64,000 bases of DNA from the NCBI GenBank assembly GCA_025360785.1, contig JANYBN010000045.1:1-64000 (forward strand), given 5' to 3'. A model generated the notes under the pieces. That model was not told the origin of the DNA. It ran no database searches and worked only from the letters and a program-made list of their open reading frames with translations. The position numbers and the translations under genes are program-made. The stretch comes from Geobacter sp. (GTDB taxonomy: Bacteria > Desulfobacterota > Desulfuromonadia > Geobacterales > Pseudopelobacteraceae). Positions 34,263-44,210 of this stretch are shown one piece after another (position 1 is the first letter of the stretch; each line of letters opens with the position of its first letter).

Positions 34263-36932
34263 GTGTCCCGCAAAACCAGCCGACTGTTCACGTTCATATC
34301 AAAATATCCGCGCCTGATTCTGGCGCTGGCCCTGATATTTTCCGCTATTTCTGTCTTCTACACGATCCAAAACATGAAGTTCCTGACCGGTCGTGATGAT
34401 CTGATGCCTAAAAATGCCGCTTTCCAGGTCGATTACCGTGCCTACCGCGCCGAGTTCGGCGATCAGGAAGAAATTGTGGCGGTGATCGAATCGGATGATG
34501 CAGTAAAATCGACCCATGCTGCCGACGCATTGTACGCGGCTCTCAATAAGGAAAAAGGTGTCTTCCGGGATGTCTTTTACCCAGGGGGACTCCCGTTTTT
34601 CCGTACCGGCGGACTGTTGTTCATGCCTCTGAATGACATCAAAAACCTGCGCCACACCCTGACAATGGCGGCACCGGTGTTGAAGGATCTGGCCGCAGCT
34701 CCCTCGGTACAAACGCTCTTTACCAGCCTGACCGGCCAGATCGATGCCTGTCTGAAGTCGGATGACCCCGCTGCACTGGCGAGTCTGACTTTCATGCTTA
34801 CCACACTGGACAAGGGTTTCAAGGCCTTTGACGGCAAATCAAGCGGTTTATCCATGGACTCCTTCCTGAAAGGCCGCAGCGACAAACCTTCCATGATGGA
34901 GAACGCCGGCAAGCAGCAGATCATTACCATGCTGCCGATCAAAGCTGAGGGGAGTTTTGTCGCCTCGGAACGGTCAATCAAGGCTGCTCGCGCAGCTCTG
35001 ACTGACCTCCTGAAAAAACCGGAATTCAAGGGGGTCAGCGGCGGCCTTACCGGAGTTCCGGTACTGGAATATGAAGAGATGGATTCCAGCCAGCGTGACA
35101 TGGGAATTGCCACCGCGCTGTCGCTGACATTGACCGTAATCCTGTTATTGCTGGCTTTCCGGGGCCTGTTGAATGTGATCGCCGCAATGACCTCACTGAT
35201 AGTCGGAATCTGCCTCTCTTTCGGCTTCGCGACAGTGGCAATCGGTCACCTGAACATCCTTTCGATGGTCTTTGCAATTATGTTGATCGGCTTGGGAATC
35301 GAATACGGTATTCAGGTGATACTGCGTTATCAGGAGGAACTCAAAAACGGTTCTGAAGGCATGGAAGCCATCGACACGAGCATTTCAACCAATCTTCGTT
35401 CAATAGTCATGGCCGCAGCGACGGTGGCTTTGGCCTTCGCAACCTTTATCCTGACCGACTTCAAAGGGATTGCCGAACTGGGCATCATCGCCGCTGGCGG
35501 TATCGTCTTCTGCGTTATTTCGACCTTTACCGTGCTGCCGGCGACACTGGTTCTGCTGGAGCGTTTCAGGAAAAAACCACTCACCCCTGCGACTCTACCG
35601 AAAGGCGAGATGAATATCGGATTATCGGAAAGACCCTTATTCAAGCTCATCTTTGCGAAACCAAAGGCCGTCATTGCCGCCACGATCCTGCTATGCCTGA
35701 TCTGTCTCTACCCTACCCTGACCATGCGATTCGACTACAACCTCATGAATCTCCAGGCCAAAGGGCTGCAATCGGTGGAATACGCATACAAACTAATGCG
35801 CAGCAAAGAGAATTCGGGCTATTTCGCCGTAGTCGCCGCACGGGACAAAGCTGAAGCGGAAAGCCTGACCAAGCGCCTTGAAAAGCTGCCATCTGTCGAT
35901 CATGTCGTCAGCATGCTCTCGTTTGTGCCGGAACAGCAGAGGGAAAAACTTGCCGAACTCACGGCACTGCGCAAAATCATGGCTGAAATCAAACCGGTTC
36001 CCTATGACGAGAAACTGCAGGTCATGGCCCTGCCGGCAGTGTTCGAAAAGTTCCGGGAACGAGTGGAAATGCTTAAGAAAGAACTTGACCGGCGCAAAGT
36101 TTCCGAAGCAAAGCCGGTCGGTGCTTTCCTGGCGACACTGGATAGTTTTTTCAGCAAACTTGAAGCGGAAAAAGATAAAAATGCCCTGGGGATGCTGCGG
36201 GAGTTTCAGGGAGGGATGTTTGCCGAATTACCAGACAAATTAACCGCGCTGAAGGAGACTCTCGGCGCCGTTGAGATTGGTGAGAGTGATGTTCCGGCCG
36301 AACTGAAGCAGCGTTTTATCGGCACAAGCGGAAAACTGCTGCTGCAGGTAGCGGCAAAAAATGAAATATTTGAACGGGAACCGCTGCAGGAATTTGTCGG
36401 CCAGGTCAAAAGCATCGTACCAAACGCCACCGGGGAGCCGATCATGGTTTATGAGTCGCTCTCGGTGCTGCGGAACGCCTATCTCACCGCTTTCGTATAT
36501 GCCATGATCGGTATTGCCTCGCTGCTGCTGATAAACTTCAAGAGTATCCGCTATGCCCTGCTCGGCACGTTACCAATGGCGGCCGGCCTGCTGTTGATGA
36601 TCGGCGGCATGCGCTTGATCGGAATCAGTTTCAATTCGGCCAATATCATTGTGCTGCCACTTATTTTGGGAGTAGGAATTGACTCGGCAATTTACATTTT
36701 GAACCGCTACTGCCAGGGAAACGAATCACCAGGCCGTGTGGCAACCAGCAGCGCCGGCATCGGCGTATTCCTGAACGCCCTGACGATTCTGTTCAGCTTC
36801 GGTGCCCTGATGGTGGCACACCACCAGGGAGTATTCAGTATCGGTGCAGTCATGTCGCTGGGCATGGCGGCCAGCGTCGCAGCCTTTTTGATTTTTCTGC
36901 CGGCACTTTTGAGTCTGTGGGGTAATAGATAG
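34263..36932 (+). CDS. hpnN: Hopanoid-associated RND transporter HpnN
   Basis: An 889-residue RND-superfamily protein with an N-terminal TM (about 17-36), a periplasmic domain of about 235 residues, a block of five to six TMs (about 275-440, with MVFAIMLIGLGIEYGIQVIL), a second TM and periplasmic domain, and a closing TM block (LPLILGVGIDSAIYILNRY). This is the two-fold MMPL/RND form of HpnN, which moves hopanoids to the outer membrane. The start is a GTG at 34263 with AAGGAG five bases before. It is 29 kb from hpnH and not in a classical hopanoid cluster. Assignment is from domain form and sequence character; substrate is inferred. Confidence 0.85.
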   Translation: MSRKTSRLFTFISKYPRLILALALIFSAISVFYTIQNMKFLTGRDDLMPKNAAFQVDYRAYRAEFGDQEEIVAVIESDDAVKSTHAADALYAALNKEKGVFRDVFYPGGLPFFRTGGLLFMPLNDIKNLRHTLTMAAPVLKDLAAAPSVQTLFTSLTGQIDACLKSDDPAALASLTFMLTTLDKGFKAFDGKSSGLSMDSFLKGRSDKPSMMENAGKQQIITMLPIKAEGSFVASERSIKAARAALTDLLKKPEFKGVSGGLTGVPVLEYEEMDSSQRDMGIATALSLTLTVILLLLAFRGLLNVIAAMTSLIVGICLSFGFATVAIGHLNILSMVFAIMLIGLGIEYGIQVILRYQEELKNGSEGMEAIDTSISTNLRSIVMAAATVALAFATFILTDFKGIAELGIIAAGGIVFCVISTFTVLPATLVLLERFRKKPLTPATLPKGEMNIGLSERPLFKLIFAKPKAVIAATILLCLICLYPTLTMRFDYNLMNLQAKGLQSVEYAYKLMRSKENSGYFAVVAARDKAEAESLTKRLEKLPSVDHVVSMLSFVPEQQREKLAELTALRKIMAEIKPVPYDEKLQVMALPAVFEKFRERVEMLKKELDRRKVSEAKPVGAFLATLDSFFSKLEAEKDKNALGMLREFQGGMFAELPDKLTALKETLGAVEIGESDVPAELKQRFIGTSGKLLLQVAAKNEIFEREPLQEFVGQVKSIVPNATGEPIMVYESLSVLRNAYLTAFVYAMIGIASLLLINFKSIRYALLGTLPMAAGLLLMIGGMRLIGISFNSANIIVLPLILGVGIDSAIYILNRYCQGNESPGRVATSSAGIGVFLNALTILFSFGALMVAHHQGVFSIGAVMSLGMAASVAAFLIFLPALLSLWGNR

Positions 36933-37183
36933 GATATCAAGATATCCTGCGACTCATGAATACATGTAATTTATCGGCAATGGCCTCTTCAACAACCCAA
37001 AATACGTTGACTACTGTTCATAGCTGATGGTATTTCTATGAGTTGAAAAATAATTTAAATTCCTTATCGATAGTCAATGCTGTCCACGTTTCCAGAGGTA
37101 CGTACTGAATCAGCGTACTGCATTTCATGCAAGCCGGGCTGTTCCATTGTATTGATTAACAGGTAGAGAAATCGAGGATTAAC

Positions 37184-37924
37184 ATGATATCGGGTAATAA
37201 ACTTGTGGTTGTCATGCCGGCCTATAATGCCGAAAAAACCTTGCTTCAGACATATTCAGAGCTTCCGATGGAATATGTTGATGAAGTGGTGCTGGTCGAT
37301 GACGCTTCCAGTGACAACACAGCTCTGGTTGCCAAGCAACTCGGCATCAAGACGATTGTCCACCCTGTCAACGGCGGCTATGGCGCCAATCAGAAGACCT
37401 GCTACCGTGCGGCTCTGGAGTCAGGCGCTGACATCGTCGTTATGGTTCACCCTGATTACCAGTACTCGCCTCGCCTTGTTACTGCCATGGCGTCAATGAT
37501 TACCTCCGGCCATTATGATGTCGTTCTGGGTTCGCGTATTCTTGGAGGAGGTGCACTGAAAGGCGGGATGCCATACTACAAATATGTTTCCAACAGATTA
37601 CTTACCGCTTTCGAGAATTTGTTTCTCGGTGTCAAACTATCAGAATATCACACTGGCTATCGCGCCTTCAGCCGGAAAGTTCTAGAGAAACTCCCCCTGG
37701 AATTAAACTCTGATAATTTTGTGTTCGACAATGAGATGCTGGCTCAGGCGGTCATTTTTGGTTTTAATATTGGCGAGATCAGCTGTCCGACAAAGTATTT
37801 CCCGGAAGCGTCTTCAATTAAATTCTGGCCAAGTGTAAGATATGGATTGGGTGTAGTTACAACTGTTTGCCAGTTTGTTTTACATCGCTCACATATCAAA
37901 CGGTATGAAATGTTTGGGGGGTAA
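37184..37924 (+). CDS. Family 2 glycosyltransferase (polyprenyl-phosphate type)
   Basis: A 246-residue GT-A enzyme opening [20 protein letters not shown], with [12 protein letters not shown] and [14 protein letters not shown]. At the DxD position it has [10 protein letters not shown] rather than DADGQ, a variant seen in this subgroup. No C-terminal TM domain is present, so it may be a soluble or peripheral polyprenyl-phosphate sugar synthase that supplies the GT83-like protein two genes on. Three bases separate its stop from the PAP2 gene. Confidence 0.85.
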   Translation: MISGNKLVVVMPAYNAEKTLLQTYSELPMEYVDEVVLVDDASSDNTALVAKQLGIKTIVHPVNGGYGANQKTCYRAALESGADIVVMVHPDYQYSPRLVTAMASMITSGHYDVVLGSRILGGGALKGGMPYYKYVSNRLLTAFENLFLGVKLSEYHTGYRAFSRKVLEKLPLELNSDNFVFDNEMLAQAVIFGFNIGEISCPTKYFPEASSIKFWPSVRYGLGVVTTVCQFVLHRSHIKRYEMFGG

Positions 37925-37927
37925 CTG

Positions 37928-38608
37928 TTGTTTTATCTGAAATCACTGGTTGTTAAGAATTTCCCCTTTATTTTGCCGTATCTGGCTCTTGTATCCCTAT
38001 GTATTGTTACCCTTCTGATGTTTACAAAAGGTCAGATTCATATTTTCATAAACCAGCATTACAATTCTTTTTTCGATACATTTTTCAAATATATAACCTA
38101 CTTAGGTGATTTAGCCGTTTTTGCTGTTTTTGTAATACTTATTTTACTTTTTGTATCGTACCGAAAATCGGTCCTATTTGCTTGTGCAACTCTTTTGTCG
38201 GGAATTTTTGTTCAACTGCTGAAAAATTTCATATTTTCTAATCATTTACGGCCTATAAAGTATTTTGCAGGTTCATACAACCTGCGAATGGTTGAAGGTG
38301 TTTCTGTTCACACAAATTATAGTTTTCCTTCAGGGCACAGCACCAGCGCATTCAGCATATTCCTGGTATTAGCAATGTTCACAAACAATAAATATATTAA
38401 ATTTATGTGTTTTGTGGTTGCTTCACTGACAGCGTTTTCCAGGGTTTATTTATCACAACATTTTCTTAGCGACATTGTTGCCGGGTCGTTCATAGGTGTT
38501 ATCTTTGCATTGGGAACAGAATTATTTCTGAATACAAAAAACCCTCAATGGTTCAGCAAGTCTCTTTACACTTCCCTCACAAGAAACAATACTCCGGAAA
38601 ATTGTTAG
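37928..38608 (+). CDS. PAP2-family membrane phosphatase
   Basis: A 226-residue protein with about six TMs. The three-part phosphatase signature is complete: KNFIFSNHLRP, SFPSGHSTSA and SRVYLSQHFLSDIVAG. PAP2 enzymes dephosphorylate lipid phosphates such as undecaprenyl diphosphate or lipid A. It starts with a TTG at 37928 after a GGGGGG stretch. It lies between a GT2 and a GT83-like gene and is visibly A+T-rich compared with hpnN. It could recycle or modify a polyprenyl carrier, or dephosphorylate lipid A before sugar addition. Confidence 0.88.
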   Translation: MFYLKSLVVKNFPFILPYLALVSLCIVTLLMFTKGQIHIFINQHYNSFFDTFFKYITYLGDLAVFAVFVILILLFVSYRKSVLFACATLLSGIFVQLLKNFIFSNHLRPIKYFAGSYNLRMVEGVSVHTNYSFPSGHSTSAFSIFLVLAMFTNNKYIKFMCFVVASLTAFSRVYLSQHFLSDIVAGSFIGVIFALGTELFLNTKNPQWFSKSLYTSLTRNNTPENC

Positions 38609-38665
38609 TGGATTCATATCCATCTATACAATGTCTTCACATCAAACTTGACCTGGATAACTCCC

Positions 38666-40363
38666 ATGCCTTTTAATTTAAGTATCTCCAATCAGCGTTA
38701 TTTACTTATAATTCTGTCGGCGTTTTTATTTATCCCATTTATTGGCAATTTACATCTGTTCGATTGGGATGAAATAAACTTTGCCGAATGCGCCCGTGAA
38801 ATGATCGTTACCGAAAAATATTTAACCGTTCAAATAGATTTTCAGCCGTTTTGGGAAAAACCGCCATTGTTTATATGGATGCAGGTCTGCTGCATGAAAT
38901 TGTTTGGAATTTCAGAATTTGCCGCCCGTTTGCCTAATGCGCTCTGCGGCATTGCCACCTTGTTATTTCTGTTTGAAACAGGAAGGAAGCTTTACGACAA
39001 CGCATTTGCCTGGCTTTGGATAATGGTTTATGCCTGTTCGGTGCTGCCCTTCTTCTATTTCAAATCAGGAATTATTGATCCGTGGTTTAATCTTTTCATT
39101 TTTTCAGGAATATACTTCCTGATCCGCTTTATTGCATCAGACCAAACCCGGCACAAACTTTCATATATTGCCGCATCTGCATTATGCACAGGCCTGGCTA
39201 TCCTTACAAAAGGCCCGGTAGCGCTACTCGTTATCGGGCTTACAACCGGCATTTTTATTCTTTCACAATATCGTAAATTCAGCTTCTCAAGTTTGCTTAA
39301 AAATTGTCGTACTAATTTATGGTATGTTCTGTTTTTTTTGTCAGTACTAAGTTTTGTTGCCGGACTCTGGTTTTTTATTCAATACGCGCAAGGTAACGGC
39401 AAACTGGTTCATGATTTCATTGTGTATCAGATGCGTTTATTTCAAACTAAAGGCGCCGGACACGGCGGTTTTTTCGGATACCATTTTGTAGTACTGTTTT
39501 TTGGAGTCTTTCCGGCAAGTATATTTGCTCTGCCTGCCTTGTTTAAAATCACCGGAAAGGATGAAAAGCATCGGGTATTTAACTCTGTTATGCTGATATT
39601 ATTTTGGGTTGTGCTGATCCTGTTCAGCATCGTCAAAACTAAGATCGTGCACTATTCCTCACTCTGCTATTTTCCACTGACTTTTCTGGCTACCGTGTGT
39701 ATCTATAACCAAATAAAGGACAACACTCCTTTTACCAGGCTACAGAAAACGCTCTTACTTGCCGTTACTTCGTTTTTTGCGCTCGTTCTCATAGCGTTGC
39801 AGCTGATTGTTGTCAACAAAAGCAAGATCATTACTTCAGGCTTGATAAAAGATAAATTTGCTGAGGGGAACTTACAAGCGACCGTTTATTGGTCAGGATT
39901 TGAATTTATTATCGGAGTGCTTTTATTTTCAGCAGTTCTTGTTTTCATTTATTATAAAGGAATCAACTTAACTACGCGTTTTGTTGGTATTTTCATTTCC
40001 ACAATAATATTTATAAATTTAATATTGTTTATTATTGTTCCACGTATTGAAAAATACAGCCAAAATGCTGCAATTGAATTTTATAAACTTAAAAGCACTG
40101 AAAACTGTTATATCCAAACTTATGGATTCAAAAGTTACGCGCAATTGTTCTACTTCAAGAAACCTGCACCTCAGGTCACTGCTGCTCTCAATGAAAGTTC
40201 GCTGTTAACAGGTCCTTCAGACAAACCGGTTTATATAGTTTGTAAGAATGTTTCGTCGAAAGAATTTGTTGACAAGCACCCTGATTTTAAAAAACTTTAT
40301 GAAAAGAATGGTTTCGTTTTCTTTGTCAAAGAAGGGTCTCTTGCCTCAGGGCAAAAAATGTAA
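38666..40363 (+). CDS. ArnT/GT83-like membrane glycosyltransferase
   Basis: A 565-residue protein with about twelve TMs and a C-terminal periplasmic domain. FDWDEINFAECAREMIVTE carries the catalytic Asp/Glu of GT-C enzymes in the first loop, and QPFWEKPPLFIWMQ is the typical ArnT-family motif. ArnT moves an aminoarabinose from undecaprenyl phosphate to lipid A; the sugar here is not known. The ATG at 38666 is preferred, as an upstream TTG at 38648 has no ribosome-binding site. It forms a unit with the GT2 and PAP2 genes. Confidence 0.85.
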   Translation: MPFNLSISNQRYLLIILSAFLFIPFIGNLHLFDWDEINFAECAREMIVTEKYLTVQIDFQPFWEKPPLFIWMQVCCMKLFGISEFAARLPNALCGIATLLFLFETGRKLYDNAFAWLWIMVYACSVLPFFYFKSGIIDPWFNLFIFSGIYFLIRFIASDQTRHKLSYIAASALCTGLAILTKGPVALLVIGLTTGIFILSQYRKFSFSSLLKNCRTNLWYVLFFLSVLSFVAGLWFFIQYAQGNGKLVHDFIVYQMRLFQTKGAGHGGFFGYHFVVLFFGVFPASIFALPALFKITGKDEKHRVFNSVMLILFWVVLILFSIVKTKIVHYSSLCYFPLTFLATVCIYNQIKDNTPFTRLQKTLLLAVTSFFALVLIALQLIVVNKSKIITSGLIKDKFAEGNLQATVYWSGFEFIIGVLLFSAVLVFIYYKGINLTTRFVGIFISTIIFINLILFIIVPRIEKYSQNAAIEFYKLKSTENCYIQTYGFKSYAQLFYFKKPAPQVTAALNESSLLTGPSDKPVYIVCKNVSSKEFVDKHPDFKKLYEKNGFVFFVKEGSLASGQKM

Positions 40364-40382
40364 TTCCAGACAAAAATCCTGG

Positions 40383-41327
40383 TCAAGGCGCTGTTACGGT
40401 GATAACTTGACTTCCTTCTCCTCCTGGATTAACGACCTGAAGACGAAAATCTTTATTAACCGGAGAATAGGGATGTCGCTGGTAGATTAATTTTGTGCAG
40501 TCAACATAGATCAATTTTTCCCGCTCTGCCATGTCCTGTCCACCACGCCCGCCGATTTGCATACCATCAACATAAATAGAAGAATTCTGACTGAAGTTCC
40601 TCCCGGTAATAATCAGTTCATAAAAGCTGACATGCTCATCCCCAACTGTCACCTGACTAATCTCCGGTTTCGTTTCGACGACCAGAGTCATCGGCACCGA
40701 ACTATTTTCAGGTGCATTTTTCACCTGCACCTGATGTAGCCCACCCGGCACAGTCGGGATCGTAAAAGAGATTGAATCCGGTGAAATAATAGTGCTGCCG
40801 ATCGCTGCCCCGTCAAAAAACAGCATCGAAGCGTCGGTGAAGTTACTACCACGGGCAATAACTTCGCGCTCCCTGCCTGCTGCACAGTAGATAATCTGGG
40901 ACGGCTGCAGCGAACTGAGTACTGGGCGTAACGGAAGAACCGTAAAATTGTAGGATCTGCCGAGTGTGCCGTCTGAACGTTTCAGATACAGGGCATACAA
41001 GCCGGCCGCCATTTGTGTTGGTACGGTAAATTCGGCGATCCTGGTATCGACAATCTTGGCAGGAATCCCAACGCTCCCAAGGAATACGCTGGCAGTTTCC
41101 CCAAAGCCGCTTCCGGACAACATCACCCTTGCACCAGGTTCCGCCTGGGCCGGGATGATGCTAAGAACTGATATCGGCACGACCGGGACAGCAATTGGAA
41201 CTGAGACCGGAACCGCGACAGGAGCAGGCTCAACATTTACCCGCTTCGTACGTACAGCGGCTGATGCTTCGAACGCGATACAAAGACAGAATACATAAAT
41301 AAGTGTTCGTATAGATGTAAGTAGCAT
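40383..41327 (-). CDS. Exported IPT/TIG-domain protein
   Basis: 314 residues with a signal peptide (MLLTSIRTLIYVFCLCIAFE, cleavage after SAA), a Pro/Val linker (EPAPVAVPVSVPIAVPVVP) and three IPT/TIG immunoglobulin-like units, starting near VLSIIPAQAEPGARVMLSGS, PVLSSLQPSQIIYCAAGRER and PEISQVTVGDEHVSFYELII. Such domains mediate binding at the cell surface or in the periplasm. There is no anchor. The start at ATG 41327 follows GGGAGG; an earlier ATG overlaps this site. It is downstream of lptG, 50 bp away, and may be in its operon. Confidence 0.8.
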   Translation of the reverse strand: MLLTSIRTLIYVFCLCIAFEASAAVRTKRVNVEPAPVAVPVSVPIAVPVVPISVLSIIPAQAEPGARVMLSGSGFGETASVFLGSVGIPAKIVDTRIAEFTVPTQMAAGLYALYLKRSDGTLGRSYNFTVLPLRPVLSSLQPSQIIYCAAGREREVIARGSNFTDASMLFFDGAAIGSTIISPDSISFTIPTVPGGLHQVQVKNAPENSSVPMTLVVETKPEISQVTVGDEHVSFYELIITGRNFSQNSSIYVDGMQIGGRGGQDMAEREKLIYVDCTKLIYQRHPYSPVNKDFRLQVVNPGGEGSQVITVTAP

Positions 41328-41377
41328 TGTGGCCCTCCCGATCATTAATTATATTATTTAATTCCTGGATTTTGGCA

Positions 41378-42457
41378 TCACCCTTTAACCGTCATCGACA
41401 TCCAGATTCCGCCCAGCATAAAAATAACATTAGCCCCCCAGGCGGCAGCCACCGGAGTTAAAACACCGCTTCTACCGTATGAGAGCAGCACAGCATTGAC
41501 AATAAAATACGCAAAACCGATTCCGACACCGGCACCGATGCCGATGGCAATGCCGCTTGAGCGGCTATTTCGCAGAGCGAAGGGAATTCCTAGCAGCACC
41601 ATAATCAGTGCTGCAAAAGGTGAAGCAATCTTGGTGTGCATCAGCGTTAGATAACGATAGGCTTGATAGCCGCCACGCTTCAGACTTTCCGCATATTCCT
41701 TCAGAGCGCTGATACTCATATTATCAGCATCAATATCCAACACCTGCAAATCTTCCACTTTAAGGCCGAGATCAAGCGCCATCGTTTGCTTAAACTGCGG
41801 CGCATATCCGTCCACCGCTTGAAAACTTCTTAAGGATGCGGAATGCAGAAGCCAGCTGCCGGCGCTGTAGACAGCCGAATCCGCGTCAATCCTGCTGACA
41901 GGATTCATGGAATCGTCAACGCTCCAGACAACTAATCCACTCAAAGTTCGTGTCTTAGGTTCAAACAGACGTGCTTGAAGAATCATAGAACTGGACCTGA
42001 ACCAGATATTGTTGCGTTTGAACTTTGCACGCTCGACACTTTTCATGATCCTGACCCGATGAATCTGCTCGGTGCGTGCATAACTATGAGGCAAAATCAA
42101 TTCGCCGTTTATCATCAACAAAATACTGGCTATCAGACCGAGCACCAGCATCGGCATTGAAATCCTCAACAGACTGACACCGCAGCTCCGCAAAGCAGTA
42201 ATTTCGCTGTCGCGCGACAGCACTCCAAGCGTCAGAAGAGTTGCCATAAGAATCGAGAACATGGCGGTGCGACCTATCATTTCCGGAAACTTCCAGATAA
42301 AGTACAGCGCAACATCACCTGCTGCCCCCCCCGCACGTAGAAAGCGGGGAATATTCTCAATCAGATCTATAACCAGATAAATTCCGATAAAACCGCTCAA
42401 ACAGAGCATAAGCATCCGTAACCATGTCTGGCCGATATATCGGTCGAGTATACTCAT
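41378..42457 (-). CDS. lptG: LPS export permease LptG
   Basis: A 359-residue inner-membrane subunit of the LptB2FG transporter, which extracts lipopolysaccharide for transport to the outer membrane. It has three TMs, a periplasmic beta-jellyroll of about 150 residues and three TMs. Family signs are MSILDRYIGQTWLRM at the start, the first-TM-block motif SEITALRSCGVSLLRI, and FALRNSRSSGIAIGIGAGVG near the C-terminus. The ATG at 42457 lies one base after the lptF stop, so the two are coupled. Upstream in-frame ATGs lie inside lptF and are not used. Confidence 0.93.
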   Translation of the reverse strand: MSILDRYIGQTWLRMLMLCLSGFIGIYLVIDLIENIPRFLRAGGAAGDVALYFIWKFPEMIGRTAMFSILMATLLTLGVLSRDSEITALRSCGVSLLRISMPMLVLGLIASILLMINGELILPHSYARTEQIHRVRIMKSVERAKFKRNNIWFRSSSMILQARLFEPKTRTLSGLVVWSVDDSMNPVSRIDADSAVYSAGSWLLHSASLRSFQAVDGYAPQFKQTMALDLGLKVEDLQVLDIDADNMSISALKEYAESLKRGGYQAYRYLTLMHTKIASPFAALIMVLLGIPFALRNSRSSGIAIGIGAGVGIGFAYFIVNAVLLSYGRSGVLTPVAAAWGANVIFMLGGIWMSMTVKG

Positions 42458-42458
42458 A

Positions 42459-43607
42459 TCAGGACGTTCTCCTGAAATAATGAAGCAGTTTATTCTGCGG
42501 TAAAATAGTAATGTTTTTCTCCAGCGATGCCATTCGTAAAAAGAAACATCCAAGGCAAAAGAAAATCAGATTAGGAATCCAGAGCGCGACAAGAGGCTGG
42601 ACATCGCCCCTTTCCGCAAGCGTCCGTGCAACTGACATAAGTATATAATAGGCTATTATTATTGCAATGCTGATGGTGAAACCACCTGATTTACCAGCAC
42701 GGCGATTCTGGATTCCAAGAGGAACCGCCAGAATTGCGAAGACCAGAGAAGCAAAGGGAAAGGTAAAGCGGCTGTGAAACTCCGCCAGGGTTTTCAGACG
42801 GCTTTTACTTGAAGTCGCTGGATCATCAATCTTGCGCTGAAGCTCGGATAACCACATATCCGGTTCATTACGCGATATTACACCGCTGTTACCTTTTTCG
42901 CCGACCGTCATGATGTATTCACCGAATTGAACCAGTCGGTAGAGACCGCCGGTACCGGCAATATGAATAGAACCATTATGCAGAGACAGAAGCAGTGATT
43001 GACTTCCTGGCGCGCTCGAAATGACCCCGTCCCTCGCAAATATTGTCATGGGACGATCAGAATTGCGTCCATCGTTTATAATAACGCCTTTAAGCATCCG
43101 ACTCTGTTCATCATAATGTTCTGTATACATGACGACACCCGGGATATCGTCCCAGAAAGTCTTCTCGCGAATGGTCGCCGTGATGTTCCGCTTCAACACC
43201 AGAATGCTGAGCTCCTTGAATGCGCTGTTACCCCAAGGGACACCGATTGAACTGGCCCCAAGCGCAAGCAGCACCGCAACAAGTGCGCAGATGATTACCG
43301 GCGGCATCATCTGGAACAGGCTTAAGCCGCAGGCCTTGATGACGACGATCTCGTTATCGGCCGAAAGTCGTCCGAACGCCAGCAGCACTGCCAGCAAAAA
43401 AGCCATCGGAATGGTAAACACCAGAAAGGAAGGGACAAGATAAAGGATCATCCTGCTGACATCGGCCAGCGGGACACCATGAGACACGACAAGATCCGTT
43501 AGCGAGATCAAGCGCCCCATCAGCAGAACCAGGGTGAAAATGACAATGCCAAGCAGGAAAAGCGAGGATATTTCACGAATTATGTAGAGGGATAAAATAC
43601 GTTTCAC
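42459..43607 (-). CDS. lptF: LPS export permease LptF
   Basis: The partner of LptG, 382 residues, with the same 3-TM, jellyroll, 3-TM plan. The loop ADNEIVVIKACGLSLFQMM matches the LptF/G coupling motif, and PLGIQNRRAGKSGGF is the C-terminal signature. The family N-terminus is KRILSLYIIREISSLF, reached by a GTG at 43607. In-frame ATGs at 43652 and 43667 would add 15-20 unlikely residues. No clear ribosome-binding site favours any of these, so the start is uncertain. Confidence 0.9.
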   Translation of the reverse strand: MKRILSLYIIREISSLFLLGIVIFTLVLLMGRLISLTDLVVSHGVPLADVSRMILYLVPSFLVFTIPMAFLLAVLLAFGRLSADNEIVVIKACGLSLFQMMPPVIICALVAVLLALGASSIGVPWGNSAFKELSILVLKRNITATIREKTFWDDIPGVVMYTEHYDEQSRMLKGVIINDGRNSDRPMTIFARDGVISSAPGSQSLLLSLHNGSIHIAGTGGLYRLVQFGEYIMTVGEKGNSGVISRNEPDMWLSELQRKIDDPATSSKSRLKTLAEFHSRFTFPFASLVFAILAVPLGIQNRRAGKSGGFTISIAIIIAYYILMSVARTLAERGDVQPLVALWIPNLIFFCLGCFFLRMASLEKNITILPQNKLLHYFRRTS

Positions 43608-43710
43608 GGCAGGGATAATACATGAGTGGTGTATGGGTGTAAAGCGGCGCATGGAGTTTAAAAGCACGGGGGCATACCCATGTTAGATCGTGCTTACATT
43701 TCAGGGCTAT

Positions 43711-43762
43711 CTTGCAACACAAAAGCCCCTCCGGATTTCCGGAGGGGCTTTTGTGTTGCAAG
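43711..43762. terminator. Long perfect bidirectional terminator after desulfoferrodoxin
   Basis: A 24-bp perfect stem (43711-43734 with 43739-43762) and a 4-nt loop ATTT. The stem holds AAAAGCCCCTCCGG and CCGGAGGGGCTTTT, so each strand has T residues next to the GC core. It ends the gene whose stop is at 43780. Confidence 0.9.
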
Positions 43763-43779
43763 ATTATACGAAATAATTA

Positions 43780-44160
43780 TCAGCCTTGAGCAGACCAAAC
43801 CCCGTGCAGGTTGCACAGTTCACGAGCAGTTACGGAGGAAGCCGTAACACGGAAAACAGCCACAGCTACTTCACCAGGCTTGAGGAACTGGCGATATGCT
43901 TTTCCGTCAGCAACCAGTTCGATCCACTCGATGTAGTGCTTTTCTTCCATCGGATGCGCCACGCTGCCAACAGTCACTTTATACCCGCCATCGACTTTCT
44001 CGATTACCGGCACATGCTTTTCTTTGGCAGCATCAACGGTGTTTTCAGACAGCAAAACCATCTCTTCACCGCAGCATGAAAGAGCGCCGTCACCGGCATG
44101 GATAGCCTCTACAATATTGCCGCACAGGTTGCATTTGTAGACTTCAAGTAATTTTGCCAT
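43780..44160 (-). CDS. dfx: Desulfoferrodoxin (superoxide reductase)
   Basis: A 126-residue cytoplasmic superoxide reductase. The N-terminal rubredoxin-like domain has the cysteines CNLCG and LSCCGEE; the catalytic domain has [29 protein letters not shown] and CNLHGVW, which supply the four His and one Cys of the iron centre, and Glu47-type EKHVP. It removes superoxide without making oxygen, a typical anaerobe defence. A rubrerythrin gene is 50 bp upstream on the same strand, so they probably work together. Confidence 0.95.
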   Translation of the reverse strand: MAKLLEVYKCNLCGNIVEAIHAGDGALSCCGEEMVLLSENTVDAAKEKHVPVIEKVDGGYKVTVGSVAHPMEEKHYIEWIELVADGKAYRQFLKPGEVAVAVFRVTASSVTARELCNLHGVWSAQG

Positions 44161-44210
44161 TGTGTATTTCTCCTTTGAATTTTAGTTATTCTGAAGCAGT
44201 ACCCGGTTTA

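Noticed and set aside
36936-36955. Palindrome AGGATATC-AA-GATATCCT as a terminator of hpnN
   Set aside because: The loop is too short and there is no T-run, so I did not list it.
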